Origin: Nocardia colli
GTDB taxonomy: Bacteria > Actinomycetota > Actinomycetes > Mycobacteriales > Mycobacteriaceae
Assembly: GCF_008704205.1 (NCBI RefSeq)
Contig: NZ_VXLC01000043.1
Location: forward strand, 1-64,000
Length of the DNA: 64,000 nt
Direction of reading: 5' to 3'
Shown: positions 1 through 19,354 of the stretch, piece after piece
Numbering within the stretch: position 1 is the stretch's first letter
How the letters are laid out: each line of letters begins with the position of its first letter
Translations under genes and position numbers: made by a program
Notes under the pieces: generated by a model
The model's input: only the letters and a program-made list of their open reading frames with translations
Told to the model about the DNA's origin: nothing
The model's database searches: none

Positions 1-10716
<10,716 letters not shown>

Positions 10717-11093
10717 CCGTAACCTCGCTTCCGGAACACCACGCAAGCGCTCCCCGACGACACCCGGACAGGACGCTCACCTATCCCAGCGTGGCGCCCG
10801 CGTCTCGGGGTTCAGTTCTCTAATCAATCAGGCAAAAAAAGCTCATTGGCACTATCTGTTCGCCAGGGTGACCTTGTTACATAGGCGCGACCGCGCCCAC
10901 TACCCACCGACCGGCAATGCCGGGAATCTCGCTGCAGATCACCGAACCAATCTACCGTCGTCGCCCGCACCGAACCAACCAACCTCGATAGCTGACCGAC
11001 ATCATCACAGGCAGTCGAGTTGTCCGTACTTTGCGGGTCTCATGTTGCAGACCTCACATCCTGCGCGACGGGCCGCGCGGGCGGCGCGGCGGG
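10717..11093. other. Intergenic region upstream of NRPS-A
   Basis: I see no gene here. It holds the likely leader and promoter of NRPS-A (minus strand). An AT-rich patch with a run of seven A lies around 10820-10860 in otherwise GC-rich DNA. I found no convincing -35/-10 pair and no DmdR/IdeR-type iron box. A GC hairpin downstream of cobM is listed separately. Confidence 0.6.
11072..11090 (-). terminator. Possible terminator hairpin after cobM
   Basis: Perfect 7-bp all-GC stem (GCCGCGC / GCGCGGC) with a 5-nt loop, 3 nt beyond the cobM stop. There is no T tract, so termination is uncertain. It would separate cobM from NRPS-A, which lies downstream on the same strand. Confidence 0.4.
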
Positions 11094-11843
11094 TCACCGA
11101 TGACGGGCGCGGGCGGGGTCGTAGAGGTGGGATTCGGCACACGACACCGGGTCTGCGAGGGCCTTGCCGACCAGGATGATCGCGGCCTGCCGCAGCTCGG
11201 CGGCCTCGACCTGATCGGCGATGCCGGCCAGGGTGCCGCGCAGGATCAGCTGGCCGGGCTGACTGGCGCGGTAGACCACGGCAACCGGGCAGTCGCTGCC
11301 GTAGTCGGCGACGAGCTCGGCGGCCAGCGCGCGGATTCGGGTGATCGCCAGGTGCAGCACGAGGGTGGCGCCGGTGGCCGCGAAGTTGGCCAGGGCCTCG
11401 GTGCCGGGCATCGCGGTCGAACGCGCCTGGGTTCGGGTCAGTACGACCGACTGCACGACTTCGGGGACGGTGAGTTCGGTGCCGAGCAGCGCGGCCGCGG
11501 CGGCGTAGGCGGGGACACCGGGGGTCACGTCCCAGGCAATGCCGTGCTTATCGAGCCTGCGGGTCTGTTCGGTCAGTGCCGAGTAGATCGACGGGTCACC
11601 CGAGCACAGCCGGGCCACGTCCTTGCCTGCCCGGTCCGCGCGCACCAGATGCTCGGTGATCTGGTCGAGGTCCAGGTGCTGGGTGTCGATCAGTTCGGCG
11701 TCGGGCGCGCAGTGCGCGAGGACCTCGGGGTCCAGGTAGGTGCCCGCGTACAGGCACACCGGCGACGAGCCGAGCAGGGTGACCGCCCGCACGGTCAGCA
11801 GGTCGGCCGCACCCGGCCCGGCGCCGATGAAGTGCACGGTCAT
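11094..11843 (-). CDS. cobM: Precorrin-4 C(11)-methyltransferase CobM
   Basis: SAM-dependent methyltransferase of the aerobic cobalamin (corrin ring) pathway, methylating C-11 of precorrin-4 in the cytosol. The 249 residues match the family length. The N-terminal motif GAGPGAADLLTVRA (residues 7-20) and CSGDPSIYSAL are typical of the CobM/CbiF group, and the TPGVPAYAAAAA segment follows the family pattern. ATG start at 11843. No other corrin gene is next to it in the window. The F420-type gene ends 29 nt upstream on the same strand, so the two may be co-transcribed, although they share no obvious pathway. Confidence 0.93.
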   Translation of the reverse strand: MTVHFIGAGPGAADLLTVRAVTLLGSSPVCLYAGTYLDPEVLAHCAPDAELIDTQHLDLDQITEHLVRADRAGKDVARLCSGDPSIYSALTEQTRRLDKHGIAWDVTPGVPAYAAAAALLGTELTVPEVVQSVVLTRTQARSTAMPGTEALANFAATGATLVLHLAITRIRALAAELVADYGSDCPVAVVYRASQPGQLILRGTLAGIADQVEAAELRQAAIILVGKALADPVSCAESHLYDPARARHR

Positions 11844-11872
11844 GCGGGTGAGTGTATTCAGCGAGGTTCGGG

Positions 11873-12298
11873 TCAGGCCGTCGCGTCGAAGTGGGCGATC
11901 ACCTTGGTCGGGCGCAGCCGGACGACGAGTTCGCCGGGGACGCCGTTGCGCTTGCCGAATTCCTCGGCGCGGTCGGCGCCCATGTAGCGGCCGCCGATCT
12001 CGGTGGCGGTGCGGAGCAGTTCTTCCGGATCCTCGGACAAGGTGACGGTGCCTTGCAGCTGCACCGACGGGTACGGCTCGGCCTCGACGTCGACGATCAC
12101 CGCGATCCGGCCGTCGCGCGCGAACGCCTTGCCCTTGGCGGTGTTCTTGCCGGTGTTGAAGACGAGTTCGTCATCCTCGAGCACGAACCAGACCGGCGTC
12201 ACCATCGGCCGGCCGTCGTCGGCGACGAAGGCCACCTTGCCCGTCCGCGTGCCGTCGAGCAGGAACTCCCGCACCTGAGGATCCGAAAGAGAAGCCAT
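11873..12298 (-). CDS. PPOX-class F420-dependent enzyme (pyridoxamine 5'-phosphate oxidase fold)
   Basis: 141-residue split beta-barrel protein of the actinobacterial Rv1155-like group. These proteins usually bind F420 or flavin and reduce or oxidise small substrates. Seen: GKVAFVADDGRPMVTPVWFV near residues 20-40, the FNTGKNTAKGKAFARDGRIAV stretch typical of TIGR-type PPOX F420 enzymes, and a C-terminal VVRLRPTKVIAHFD strand. ATG start at 12298. The substrate cannot be read from the sequence. F420 rather than FMN use is inferred from family resemblance. Confidence 0.85.
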   Translation of the reverse strand: MASLSDPQVREFLLDGTRTGKVAFVADDGRPMVTPVWFVLEDDELVFNTGKNTAKGKAFARDGRIAVIVDVEAEPYPSVQLQGTVTLSEDPEELLRTATEIGGRYMGADRAEEFGKRNGVPGELVVRLRPTKVIAHFDATA

Positions 12299-12357
12299 TG
12301 CTTCAGCCTAGGGGCACGCAGGCGGCCGGACGGGGCAGCAGCGGGCGCATGTCGCGC

Positions 12358-12975
12358 TCAGATCGCGCCTTGCTCGCGGGCGCGGGCGACGGCCGAGGTG
12401 CGGGAGCGGACACCGAGTTTCGCGTAGATGTGCACCAGGTGGGACTTGACCGTGGTCTCGCTGAGGAACAGCTCCTTGGCGATCTCCCGATTGGAGCGGC
12501 CGTCGGCGACCAGCCGCAGTACCTCGATCTCGCGGGCGCTCAGGGTGGTGTCGGCGCGGCGCACCCGGGTCATCAGCTTCGAGGCGACCGCGGGCGACAG
12601 CACGCTCTCCCCCGCGGCGGCCGAGCGGACCGCGGCGAGCAGTTCGGCGGGCGGGGTGTCCTTCAGGATGTAGCCGCAGGCGCCGGCCTCGATCGCGCCG
12701 AGGATGTCGGCGTCGGTGTCGTAGTTGGTGACCACCAGGACATTCGGCGGTTGCGGAAGCGCGCGCAGCTCGGCGGTGGCGTCCGCGCCGGAGCGGCCGG
12801 GCCCGAAGCTCAGGTCCATCAGCACCAGGTCCACCGGGGTGGTGGCACAGAACGCGACGGCCGCCTCGCCGGTCGGCACGTCGCCGACGACGGTGATGTC
12901 GTCGCCGCCGTCGAGCAGTGCGCGCAGGCCGGCCCGGACGATGGCGTGGTCGTCGGCCAGCAGCAGGCGGATCAT
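12358..12975 (-). CDS. NarL/LuxR-family response regulator
   Basis: DNA-binding output half of a two-component system. The N-terminal receiver domain has the acidic pair D8-D9, the phospho-acceptor Asp54 in LVLMDLSFG, and K at ILKD. The C-terminal LuxR helix-turn-helix (about residues 143-200) contains LSAREIEVLRLVADGRSNREIA and TTVKSHL. Length 205 aa is standard. Its start overlaps the kinase stop by 4 bp, so the two are translationally coupled. The divergent ABC exporter genes at 14.3-16.1k are the likely targets, as in many LiaRS/DesKR-like systems. That link is inference from position. Confidence 0.92.
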   Translation of the reverse strand: MIRLLLADDHAIVRAGLRALLDGGDDITVVGDVPTGEAAVAFCATTPVDLVLMDLSFGPGRSGADATAELRALPQPPNVLVVTNYDTDADILGAIEAGACGYILKDTPPAELLAAVRSAAAGESVLSPAVASKLMTRVRRADTTLSAREIEVLRLVADGRSNREIAKELFLSETTVKSHLVHIYAKLGVRSRTSAVARAREQGAI

Positions 12976-14168
12976 GCGCGGTCTCCCGGTTCGGCCGAAT
13001 CCGGTTCGGGGGCAGCGGGTTCGAGGGGGAAGGCGACGGTGACGGCGGTGTGACCCGGTTCCGATTCCACCGCCATGGTGCCGCCCTGCTGCTCTACTCG
13101 GGAACGCATGGCGGCGAGGCCGAACGAGCCGGACGGCGAGTGATCGAGGACATCGGGTTCGATGCCGATGCCGTCGTCCACGACATCGAGGAGGACCTCG
13201 GCGTCGGCGTAAGTCAGGGTCAGGCGCATTCGGTCGGCCTTCGCGTGTTGCACCACGTTCGAGACCGCGCCCTGCGCGATGCGCACCAGTGCTGCCTCGA
13301 TCGGCATCGGCAGTCGTTCGGGGGTGCCCTCGACCACCAGCTGCGTGGCGAGGCCGGGGGCATTCGCGCGCAAGCAGATTCGCTCCAAGGCCTGTGCGAG
13401 CGATTGACCGTCGAGTGCGGCGGGAGCCAATTCGGCTATCAGTCTTCTGGTTTCGGCGAGGTTCTCGGCGGCCGTTTCCCTCGCCAGCCGAATCTGTTGC
13501 AGTGCAGGGTGATCCGGTGCCGACTGTTCCGCGGCATGCAGTAGCAGCTGGATACTGCTCAAGCCCTGGGCGACGGTGTCGTGGATCTCCTGCGCGAGTC
13601 GCTCACGCTCGGACAGCTTGCCTGCCGTGCGCTCCTGTTCGGCGAGTATCGCTCGGGTACTGAGCAATTCGTCGATCAGTCGCTGCCGCTCGGCGGACTC
13701 ACGGAACAGCGCTTGATAACCGAGGCCGATACCGACGGCGACCGCCGCGCCGAAGATCGGGCCGATCGCGCCGGCCACCGACCAGCCGCGGTGCACCCCG
13801 AAACCCACCACGGCGATCGCGGTCGCCCCGGCCACCGCCAGCAGACTCCACGGCCGCGGGAGCAGATGCAGGTAGAGGAAGAAGAGGCCGAAGGCCAGGT
13901 ATCCGGCGTCCGGGGCGAGCACGACGAGGCAGAGCCACCAGACCGTCAAGGCGGTCAACCAGATCGCGATCCCGCCGCGGCGGCCGCTCAGCACGTGACC
14001 GGCGAAGTACGTCGCCAGGAACCCCACGGTCAGCGCCACCACCGGGACCGGGTGCGGCGCGCCGGGCAGCAGCGCACGCACAGCGATCACCACCGCCAGC
14101 GCCGTCATCAGCACATGCAGTCCGAGCCGCAGCGCGGTGAAGACGGGCGTGAGCGGGGACGAGTGCAC
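12972..14168 (-). CDS. Membrane sensor histidine kinase (NarL/DesK type)
   Basis: Input half of the two-component pair. The first ~150 residues form five or six hydrophobic helices with little extracellular loop, so the stimulus is probably sensed in or near the membrane. The HisKA_3 dimerisation motif ERERLAQEIHDTVAQGLSS carries the likely phospho-His196. The HATPase domain shows the N box (AVSNVVQHAKA) and DDGIGI. The start is GTG at 14168; 398 aa fits the family. The ABC permease gene starts 130 bp away on the other strand, a common layout for envelope-stress or antibiotic-sensing modules. The signal is unknown. Confidence 0.9.
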   Translation of the reverse strand: MHSSPLTPVFTALRLGLHVLMTALAVVIAVRALLPGAPHPVPVVALTVGFLATYFAGHVLSGRRGGIAIWLTALTVWWLCLVVLAPDAGYLAFGLFFLYLHLLPRPWSLLAVAGATAIAVVGFGVHRGWSVAGAIGPIFGAAVAVGIGLGYQALFRESAERQRLIDELLSTRAILAEQERTAGKLSERERLAQEIHDTVAQGLSSIQLLLHAAEQSAPDHPALQQIRLARETAAENLAETRRLIAELAPAALDGQSLAQALERICLRANAPGLATQLVVEGTPERLPMPIEAALVRIAQGAVSNVVQHAKADRMRLTLTYADAEVLLDVVDDGIGIEPDVLDHSPSGSFGLAAMRSRVEQQGGTMAVESEPGHTAVTVAFPLEPAAPEPDSAEPGDRA

Positions 14169-14298
14169 CTTGCCAGCTTATGTGCGGCTACCCCGGCGGC
14201 ATCCATCGAAAGGTGTAAAACGCCACCCACCGTTCGATGGTGCGCCTTTCCTTCCCGCGCGCGATGGCCGCGGGCTCCCCGCGCGGAACAGTGAAGGC

Positions 14299-15357
14299 AT
14301 GTTCGTCGCACTCCGAGATCTGCGCGCCGCCCGCGGCCGCTTCCTGCTCATCACCCTGGTCGTCACGCTGGTGGCGCTGCTGGTGAGCTTCCTCAGCGGG
14401 CTCACCGCCGGGCTCGCGCACCAGAACATCTCGGCCGTCGAATCGTTCCCCGGCGACACCGTCGTCTTCGCCGACACCGGCGCCGCGCCGTCGTTCGACG
14501 CCTCGACGCTGACCGCCGAGCAGGTCGCCGCCTGGCAGGCCGCGGCGGGCCCGAACGGCACCGTCGCCCCGATCGGGATCAGCCACGGCAAGGTCGATCC
14601 GCGTGGCCGCGCCGCGGTGCAGGTGGCCTTCTTCGGCACCACCGGAACGGCTTTCGGCAACCGGTCCGCAACCGAGAACGGGAGCGTGGTGCTCAGCACG
14701 GGCGCGGCCAAAGATCTGGGCGCGGGCGCAGGCGACTCCGTCATGATCAGCGGCCGCGATTTCACCGTGGCGGCGGTGCGCGGAGACGACTGGTACAGCC
14801 ACACTCCGGTGGTCTGGACAACCCTCTCGGACTGGCAGGCGATGAGCCCGCGCTCCGGTGCTGCCACCGTGCTCGCCGTCTCCGGCGTGCCGAATCAGGC
14901 AGCGTTGAACGCCACCGCGCACACCCAGACGACCGACCCGTCCGGCGCGCTGTCCGCGCTCAGCGCGTACAAAGCCGAGAACGGTTCGCTGACCCTGATG
15001 ACCGTGCTCCTGTTCGCCATCTCCGCCTTGGTGATCGGCGCGTTCTTCACCGTGTGGACCGTCCAGCGCATGCCCGATATCGCCACCCTCAAGGCCCTGG
15101 GCGCTACCTCCGGATCGCTGGTCCGCGACGCGCTGGCCCAGGCCGCCATCGTCCTGTCCGCAGGTGTTGCCGTCGGGCTCGGAATCACCGTCGCCGCAGC
15201 CGCTTTCATGGGTGATGCGCTCCCCTTCGTCCTGAGCCCAGCGACCACATTGCTACCCGCCTTGGCCCTCATAGTCCTCGGCCTGCTGGGCGCGGCCTTC
15301 GCGCTCCGCTTCCTCTTCACCACCGACCCGTTGACCGCACTCGGCGCGGGACGCTGA
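14299..15357 (+). CDS. ABC transporter permease, FtsX/DevC type
   Basis: 352-residue inner-membrane permease of the FtsX/MacB superfamily. One N-terminal transmembrane helix (LLITLVVTLVALLVSFLSG) is followed by a large extracytoplasmic domain (about residues 50-230) and three C-terminal helices. This is the single FtsX-repeat layout of DevC-like exporters. The ATG at 14299 has GAAGG upstream and starts at MFVALRDLRAARGRF, the conserved cytoplasmic entry of this family. An upstream in-frame extension to 14137 overlaps the kinase leader and lacks a membrane-protein start. Pairs with the ATPase gene 46 nt downstream. The substrate is probably a lipid, peptide or drug. Confidence 0.9.
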   Translation: MFVALRDLRAARGRFLLITLVVTLVALLVSFLSGLTAGLAHQNISAVESFPGDTVVFADTGAAPSFDASTLTAEQVAAWQAAAGPNGTVAPIGISHGKVDPRGRAAVQVAFFGTTGTAFGNRSATENGSVVLSTGAAKDLGAGAGDSVMISGRDFTVAAVRGDDWYSHTPVVWTTLSDWQAMSPRSGAATVLAVSGVPNQAALNATAHTQTTDPSGALSALSAYKAENGSLTLMTVLLFAISALVIGAFFTVWTVQRMPDIATLKALGATSGSLVRDALAQAAIVLSAGVAVGLGITVAAAAFMGDALPFVLSPATTLLPALALIVLGLLGAAFALRFLFTTDPLTALGAGR

Positions 15358-15403
15358 CTCGGCACGAACCCAAGACTCGTTGACGCACTGGAGCTTCCGA
15401 CCT

Positions 15404-16147
15404 ATGACCACCACCCTGACCCTCGATGACGTCACCCTCACCTACCCCGACGGAGCGGGCCGGCTCACCGCACTCGACCGCGTCGACCTACGCGTCGCGG
15501 GTGGCGAGATCGCCGCCATCACCGGTCCGTCCGGCTCGGGTAAATCCAGCCTGCTCGCCGTCGCATCCACCCTGATCCGCGCCGATTCGGGTCGCATCGA
15601 CCTCCAAACCTCGACCGGCAGCGTCGATCTCGCCACGGTCGGCCGCCGCGAAGCCGCCGAACTACGCCGCACCTCCATCGGCATCGTCTTCCAGCAACCG
15701 AACCTGATCCCCGCCCTCACCGCCGTCGAACAACTCCAGGTCATGTCCCACCTGGGCCAGCGCTTGCACATCTCGCCCCGTCAGCGCCACGAAACCCGGG
15801 CTCGGGCACTGGAACTCCTCGACGCGGTCGGGCTGGCCGACCAGCACGCCAAGCGCCCCGCCCAGCTCTCCGGCGGTCAGCGTCAACGGGTCAATATCGC
15901 CCGCGCCTTGATGAACAACCCCGCCCTGCTCGTCATCGATGAGCCCACCAGCGCCCTGGACACCGAACGCGGCGCCGCCATCATCGACCTGATCCTCACC
16001 ATCGTCCACGACCACAACGCCGCGACCCTCCTGGTCACCCACGACCGCACCCACCTGCACCGCATGACGGCCGTCCACACCATGACCGACGGTCACCTGA
16101 CCCAGAACTCGGACGTTCCAGCGCGATTCGTCCCGCACTCGGCCTGA
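15404..16147 (+). CDS. ABC transporter ATPase, LolD/MacB type
   Basis: 247-residue ATP-binding subunit that powers the neighbouring permease. Walker A GPSGSGKSS, Q-loop FQQPNLI, signature LSGGQRQRVNIARAL, Walker B LLVIDEP and the H-loop VTHD are all present, so it should be active. ATG at 15404 with TGGAG upstream; a TTG at 15380 is a less likely start. It ends 6 bp from the convergent LysR stop with no terminator visible between them. Confidence 0.93.
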   Translation: MTTTLTLDDVTLTYPDGAGRLTALDRVDLRVAGGEIAAITGPSGSGKSSLLAVASTLIRADSGRIDLQTSTGSVDLATVGRREAAELRRTSIGIVFQQPNLIPALTAVEQLQVMSHLGQRLHISPRQRHETRARALELLDAVGLADQHAKRPAQLSGGQRQRVNIARALMNNPALLVIDEPTSALDTERGAAIIDLILTIVHDHNAATLLVTHDRTHLHRMTAVHTMTDGHLTQNSDVPARFVPHSA

Positions 16148-16153
16148 GCACAC

Positions 16154-17080
16154 CTACTTGCGGTAGCCGAGCAGGGCGTTCTGTTCGCGGTAGACCTTGG
16201 TGCGGAGAGCGTCTACGAAGGCGGCTACTTCAGGGCGGCGGAGAGTTTCAGCGCGCGCGACCAACCAATAGGCGAGCTGGACCGAGACCTTGGCGGGGAG
16301 AACACGGACAAGGTCGGAATGCCGGTCGGCCATGAAGCAAGGCAACAGACCGATGCCTGCGGCGGCCCGGGTGGCTTCGACATGGACGAAAACGTTGGTG
16401 GAGGTGACGGATTCGCGCATCGCGGGGGCGAAGCTGGAGGCCAGGTCCAGGTCGTCTACCTGGAGCATGGAATCGATGAAGTAGACCAACGGATGTTGGG
16501 CCAGGTCATCGATGGTCGCGGGAGTTCCGTGTTCGCGCAGATAGTCTCGGCTGCCGTAGAGGCCGAGGCAGTAGTCGGAGAGACGAATCGCGGTGGCGCG
16601 GTGGACCTGTGGTTCGCCGACGACTACCTCTAGGTCCAGACCTGAGCGCTGGGTCGAGGCTCGCCTTGTGGTGGCGACGATTTCGACGGTGATCTTGGGA
16701 TGTTGACGTTGCACCTCGGCGGCCGCCGGAGCAGCGAGGTAGGCGCTGAAGCCGTCGGTGGCCGAAATCCGGACCACGCCCTCCAATACCCGGCTGCCGT
16801 CGGCGTCGGCGGCGAGGGACTTGACGGCGGACTCGACCACTTCGGCCGCCGCCAGCGCTTCCTTGCCGAGTTCGGTGAGTTCCCAGCCGCCGGCCGCGCG
16901 CGTCAGCACCCGGCCGCCGAGGGTGTGTTCCAGCGCGGCGATCCGCCGGGAGATGGTGGTGTGGTTGATGCCGAGTTCCTCGGCCGCCGACACGAAACGA
17001 CCCGATCGGCCGACAGCGAGCAGTACCAACAGGTCGTCCGCGCTCGGCCGACGGGCAGACCCCGCGGAACCGACGTTCAT
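16154..17080 (-). CDS. LysR-family transcriptional regulator
   Basis: 308-residue LTTR with an N-terminal winged HTH (DDLLVLLAVGRSGRFVSAAEELG, then NHTTISRRIAALEHTLGG) and a C-terminal ligand-binding domain. ATG at 17080 gives the family length; longer readings to 17296 would run through the MFS promoter region. It is divergent from the transporter and dehydrogenase genes, the classic LTTR arrangement, and probably controls them in response to a small acid such as the transporter substrate. A palindrome directly at its start may be its own binding site. Confidence 0.9.
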   Translation of the reverse strand: MNVGSAGSARRPSADDLLVLLAVGRSGRFVSAAEELGINHTTISRRIAALEHTLGGRVLTRAAGGWELTELGKEALAAAEVVESAVKSLAADADGSRVLEGVVRISATDGFSAYLAAPAAAEVQRQHPKITVEIVATTRRASTQRSGLDLEVVVGEPQVHRATAIRLSDYCLGLYGSRDYLREHGTPATIDDLAQHPLVYFIDSMLQVDDLDLASSFAPAMRESVTSTNVFVHVEATRAAAGIGLLPCFMADRHSDLVRVLPAKVSVQLAYWLVARAETLRRPEVAAFVDALRTKVYREQNALLGYRK

Positions 17081-17098
17081 ATCTGCATCCTCGCAGAT
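17081..17098. promoter_or_regulatory. Palindrome ATCTGC-N6-GCAGAT at the LysR start
   Basis: Perfect 6-6-6 inverted repeat immediately upstream of the LysR ATG; a further GATCTGCA half-site lies near 17133. Its spacing and position suit an autoregulatory LTTR site. Predicted only. Confidence 0.5.
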
Positions 17099-17175
17099 AC
17101 GTACTGCACATCTAGTCATTGCGGACAAACCGATCTGCACTAATACTTCGTTGCAGCCGAGTTTTGTGGGGGCCA

Positions 17176-17197
17176 TCACATCTACACCCTGATGTGA
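17176..17197. promoter_or_regulatory. Palindrome TCACATC-N8-GATGTGA upstream of the MFS gene
   Basis: Perfect 7-bp arms, 24 bp before the transporter ATG and just upstream of its GAAGGAGAG ribosome site. It could be an operator for the LysR protein or for another regulator, or a leader hairpin affecting translation. Confidence 0.45.
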
Positions 17198-17220
17198 CCC
17201 CTGGCACGAAGGAGAGTTCG

Positions 17221-18603
17221 ATGAGCGTGCGCAGTGCATTGTGGCCAAGCGACCCGGGCGGGGTGCCGACCGGCCTGAGACGGGTGGTCGCCGCATCGAT
17301 GGCGGGCACGGTCGTCGAATGGTACGAGTTCTTCCTCTACGGCACGGCCGCGACGCTGGTGTTCAGCAAGGTGTTCTTCGCCAAGGGCACCAGCGATCTG
17401 GACGCGATCCTCGCCGCCTTCATCACCTACGCCGTCGGCTTCGCCGCACGTCCGTTGGGCGGCATCGTCTTCGGGCATTTCGGCGACAAGTACGGCCGCA
17501 AGAAGCTGCTGCAATTCAGCCTCATCCTGGTCGGCGCCTCGACGTTCCTGATGGGCTGCCTGCCGACGTTCGGTCAGATCGGTTACTGGGCGCCGGCGCT
17601 GCTGGTCGTGCTGCGCTTCATCCAAGGTTTCGCCGTCGGCGGTGAGTGGGGCGGCGCGGTTCTCCTTGTGGCCGAACACAGTCCGAGCCGCAGCCGTGGG
17701 TTCTGGGCGAGCTGGCCGCAGGCCGGGGTGCCGATGGGGAACCTGCTGGCGACGGTCGTGTTGCTGGCGCTGACCACCTGGCTGTCGGACGCGGCCTTCC
17801 TGAGTTGGGGCTGGCGCGTGGCCTTCTGGCTGTCGGCGGTGGTCGTGCTGGTCGGCTACTACATCCGCACCAAGGTCACCGACGCGCCCATTTTCGTTGC
17901 CGCGCAACAGGAATTGGAGCAGATCAAGGCGACCTCGCTCAGCGTCGTCGAGGTGCTCAAGCGCTACCCGCGCGGCGTGCTCACCGCCATGGGTCTGCGC
18001 TTCGGCGAGAACATCCTGTACTACCTGGTCGTCACCTTCACCATCACCTATCTGAAGGTGCAGGTGCACGTCGACACCAAGGTCATCCTCTGGTGGCTGC
18101 TCGCCGCGCACGCCGTGCATTTCGTGACGGTCCCGCTGGTCGGGCGGCTGTCCGACCGCTTCGGCCGGCGGCCGATCTACCTGATAGGCGCGGTCACCGC
18201 GGGCACCTGGGGCTTCTTCGCCTTCCCGATGATGGACAGCGGGCACAACGCGGTCATCCTGTTCGCCATCATCATCGGCCTGGTCTTCCACGCCTTCATG
18301 TACGCGGGGCAGCCCGCGATCATGGCCGAGATGTTCCCGACCCGCATGCGGTATTCCGGTGTGTCCCTGGGTTATCAGGTCACCTCGATCGTGGCCGGAT
18401 CGCTCGCGCCGATCATCGCGGTCCGCCTGCTGAACACCTACAAGTCCGCGGTGCCGATCGCCATCTACCTGGCCATCGCCGCGGCCGTCACCGTCGTCGC
18501 CGTCTACTTCGCCCGGGAAACGAAAGGTCTGGATTTGGAAACCGTCGACCTCGCCGATGCCGAATACCTGGCCGGCCAGCCCGCCGCGGTGGCCGTCAAA
18601 TGA
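17221..18603 (+). CDS. MHS-family metabolite:H+ symporter (MFS)
   Basis: 460-residue inner-membrane transporter with about 12 hydrophobic segments. It has the MHS-type opening (GTVVEWYEFFLYG), the conserved loop GHFGDKYGRKKLL and FVGGEWGG-like VGGEWGGAVLL. Relatives (ProP, KgtP, ShiA) import carboxylates or compatible solutes with protons. ATG at 17221 with a strong GAAGGAGAG site. It overlaps the SDR gene by ATGA, so the two are co-translated. Given the 3-hydroxybutyrate dehydrogenase-like partner, uptake of a hydroxy- or keto-acid is the best guess. The substrate is not proven. Confidence 0.9.
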   Translation: MSVRSALWPSDPGGVPTGLRRVVAASMAGTVVEWYEFFLYGTAATLVFSKVFFAKGTSDLDAILAAFITYAVGFAARPLGGIVFGHFGDKYGRKKLLQFSLILVGASTFLMGCLPTFGQIGYWAPALLVVLRFIQGFAVGGEWGGAVLLVAEHSPSRSRGFWASWPQAGVPMGNLLATVVLLALTTWLSDAAFLSWGWRVAFWLSAVVVLVGYYIRTKVTDAPIFVAAQQELEQIKATSLSVVEVLKRYPRGVLTAMGLRFGENILYYLVVTFTITYLKVQVHVDTKVILWWLLAAHAVHFVTVPLVGRLSDRFGRRPIYLIGAVTAGTWGFFAFPMMDSGHNAVILFAIIIGLVFHAFMYAGQPAIMAEMFPTRMRYSGVSLGYQVTSIVAGSLAPIIAVRLLNTYKSAVPIAIYLAIAAAVTVVAVYFARETKGLDLETVDLADAEYLAGQPAAVAVK

Positions 18604-19346
18604 GCGACCTCACCGGCCGTTCCGCCCTGATCACCGGCGGCGCCAGCGGGATCGGCGCCGCCTGTGCGCGGGCCCTCGCCGCCCGCGGCGCCCAGGTCAC
18701 CATCGCCGATATCGACGAGGTGGGCGCGAAAGCGCTGGCCCGTGAGCTAGACGGAAAGTCCTGGGCGGTAGACCTTCTCGAAGCCGACGAACTGGAAACG
18801 CTCGAACTCGAGATCGACATCCTGGTGAACAACGCAGGGGTGCAAAGCATCAGCCCGATCGAGGACTTCGCCCCGTACCAGTTCCGCACGCTGCTCACGC
18901 TGATGGTCGAGGCGCCGTTCCTGCTCATCCGCGCGGCGCTGCCGCACATGTACCGGCAGGGTTTCGGCCGGATCGTCAATATCTCGTCGGTGCACGGACT
19001 CCGGGCCTCGGAGTTCAAGTCCGCCTACGTGACGGCCAAGCACGGACTGGAGGGCCTGTCCAAGGTGACCGCGCTGGAGGGCGGCCGGCACGGCGTCACC
19101 AGCAACTGCGTCAGCCCGGGCTATGTCCGGACCCCGTTGGTGGACAAGCAGATCGCCGACCAGGCCAAGGCGCACAACATCCCCGAGCAGGAAGTGCTGG
19201 AGAAGATCCTGCTCACTGAGAGCGCGATCAAACGCCTGGTCGAGCCGGAAGAGGTTGCCTCGCTGGTGAGCTGGCTCGTCTCGGCGGACGCGGGCATGGT
19301 GACCGGCGCCTCCTACACCATGGACGGCGGCTGGAGCGCTCGATGA
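18600..19346 (+). CDS. 3-hydroxybutyrate dehydrogenase-like SDR
   Basis: NAD(P)-dependent short-chain dehydrogenase, 248 aa. Seen: cofactor motif TGGASGIG (residues 12-19), NNAG (77-80), catalytic Ser130, Tyr143 and Lys147. The C-terminal pattern VSPGYVRTPLVDKQI ... TGASYTMDGGW is characteristic of D-3-hydroxybutyrate dehydrogenases, which oxidise 3-hydroxybutyrate to acetoacetate. It starts inside the transporter stop (ATGA). The acetoacetate could feed the acetoacetyl-CoA synthetase encoded at 26.2k, making a short ketone-body route across two operons. Substrate call by family pattern. Confidence 0.82.
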   Translation: MSDLTGRSALITGGASGIGAACARALAARGAQVTIADIDEVGAKALARELDGKSWAVDLLEADELETLELEIDILVNNAGVQSISPIEDFAPYQFRTLLTLMVEAPFLLIRAALPHMYRQGFGRIVNISSVHGLRASEFKSAYVTAKHGLEGLSKVTALEGGRHGVTSNCVSPGYVRTPLVDKQIADQAKAHNIPEQEVLEKILLTESAIKRLVEPEEVASLVSWLVSADAGMVTGASYTMDGGWSAR

Positions 19347-19354
19347 TCGAGCCC

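Noticed and set aside
10717..11093. Iron-box (IdeR/DmdR) or siderophore assignment for NRPS-A
   Set aside because: No 19-bp iron-box-like palindrome found, and no salicylate, hydroxylase or siderophore transport gene is nearby. A Ser code alone is not enough.
10868..11179. 103-codon plus-strand frame in the NRPS-A upstream gap
   Set aside because: Low-complexity His/Arg/Pro composition, no ribosome site, overlaps cobM.
11844..11872. Cobalamin riboswitch upstream of cobM
   Set aside because: Only 29 bp separate it from the preceding gene; no room for a B12 element.
11031..11987. Plus-strand frame opposite cobM
   Set aside because: The minus frame encodes CobM with its SAM motifs.
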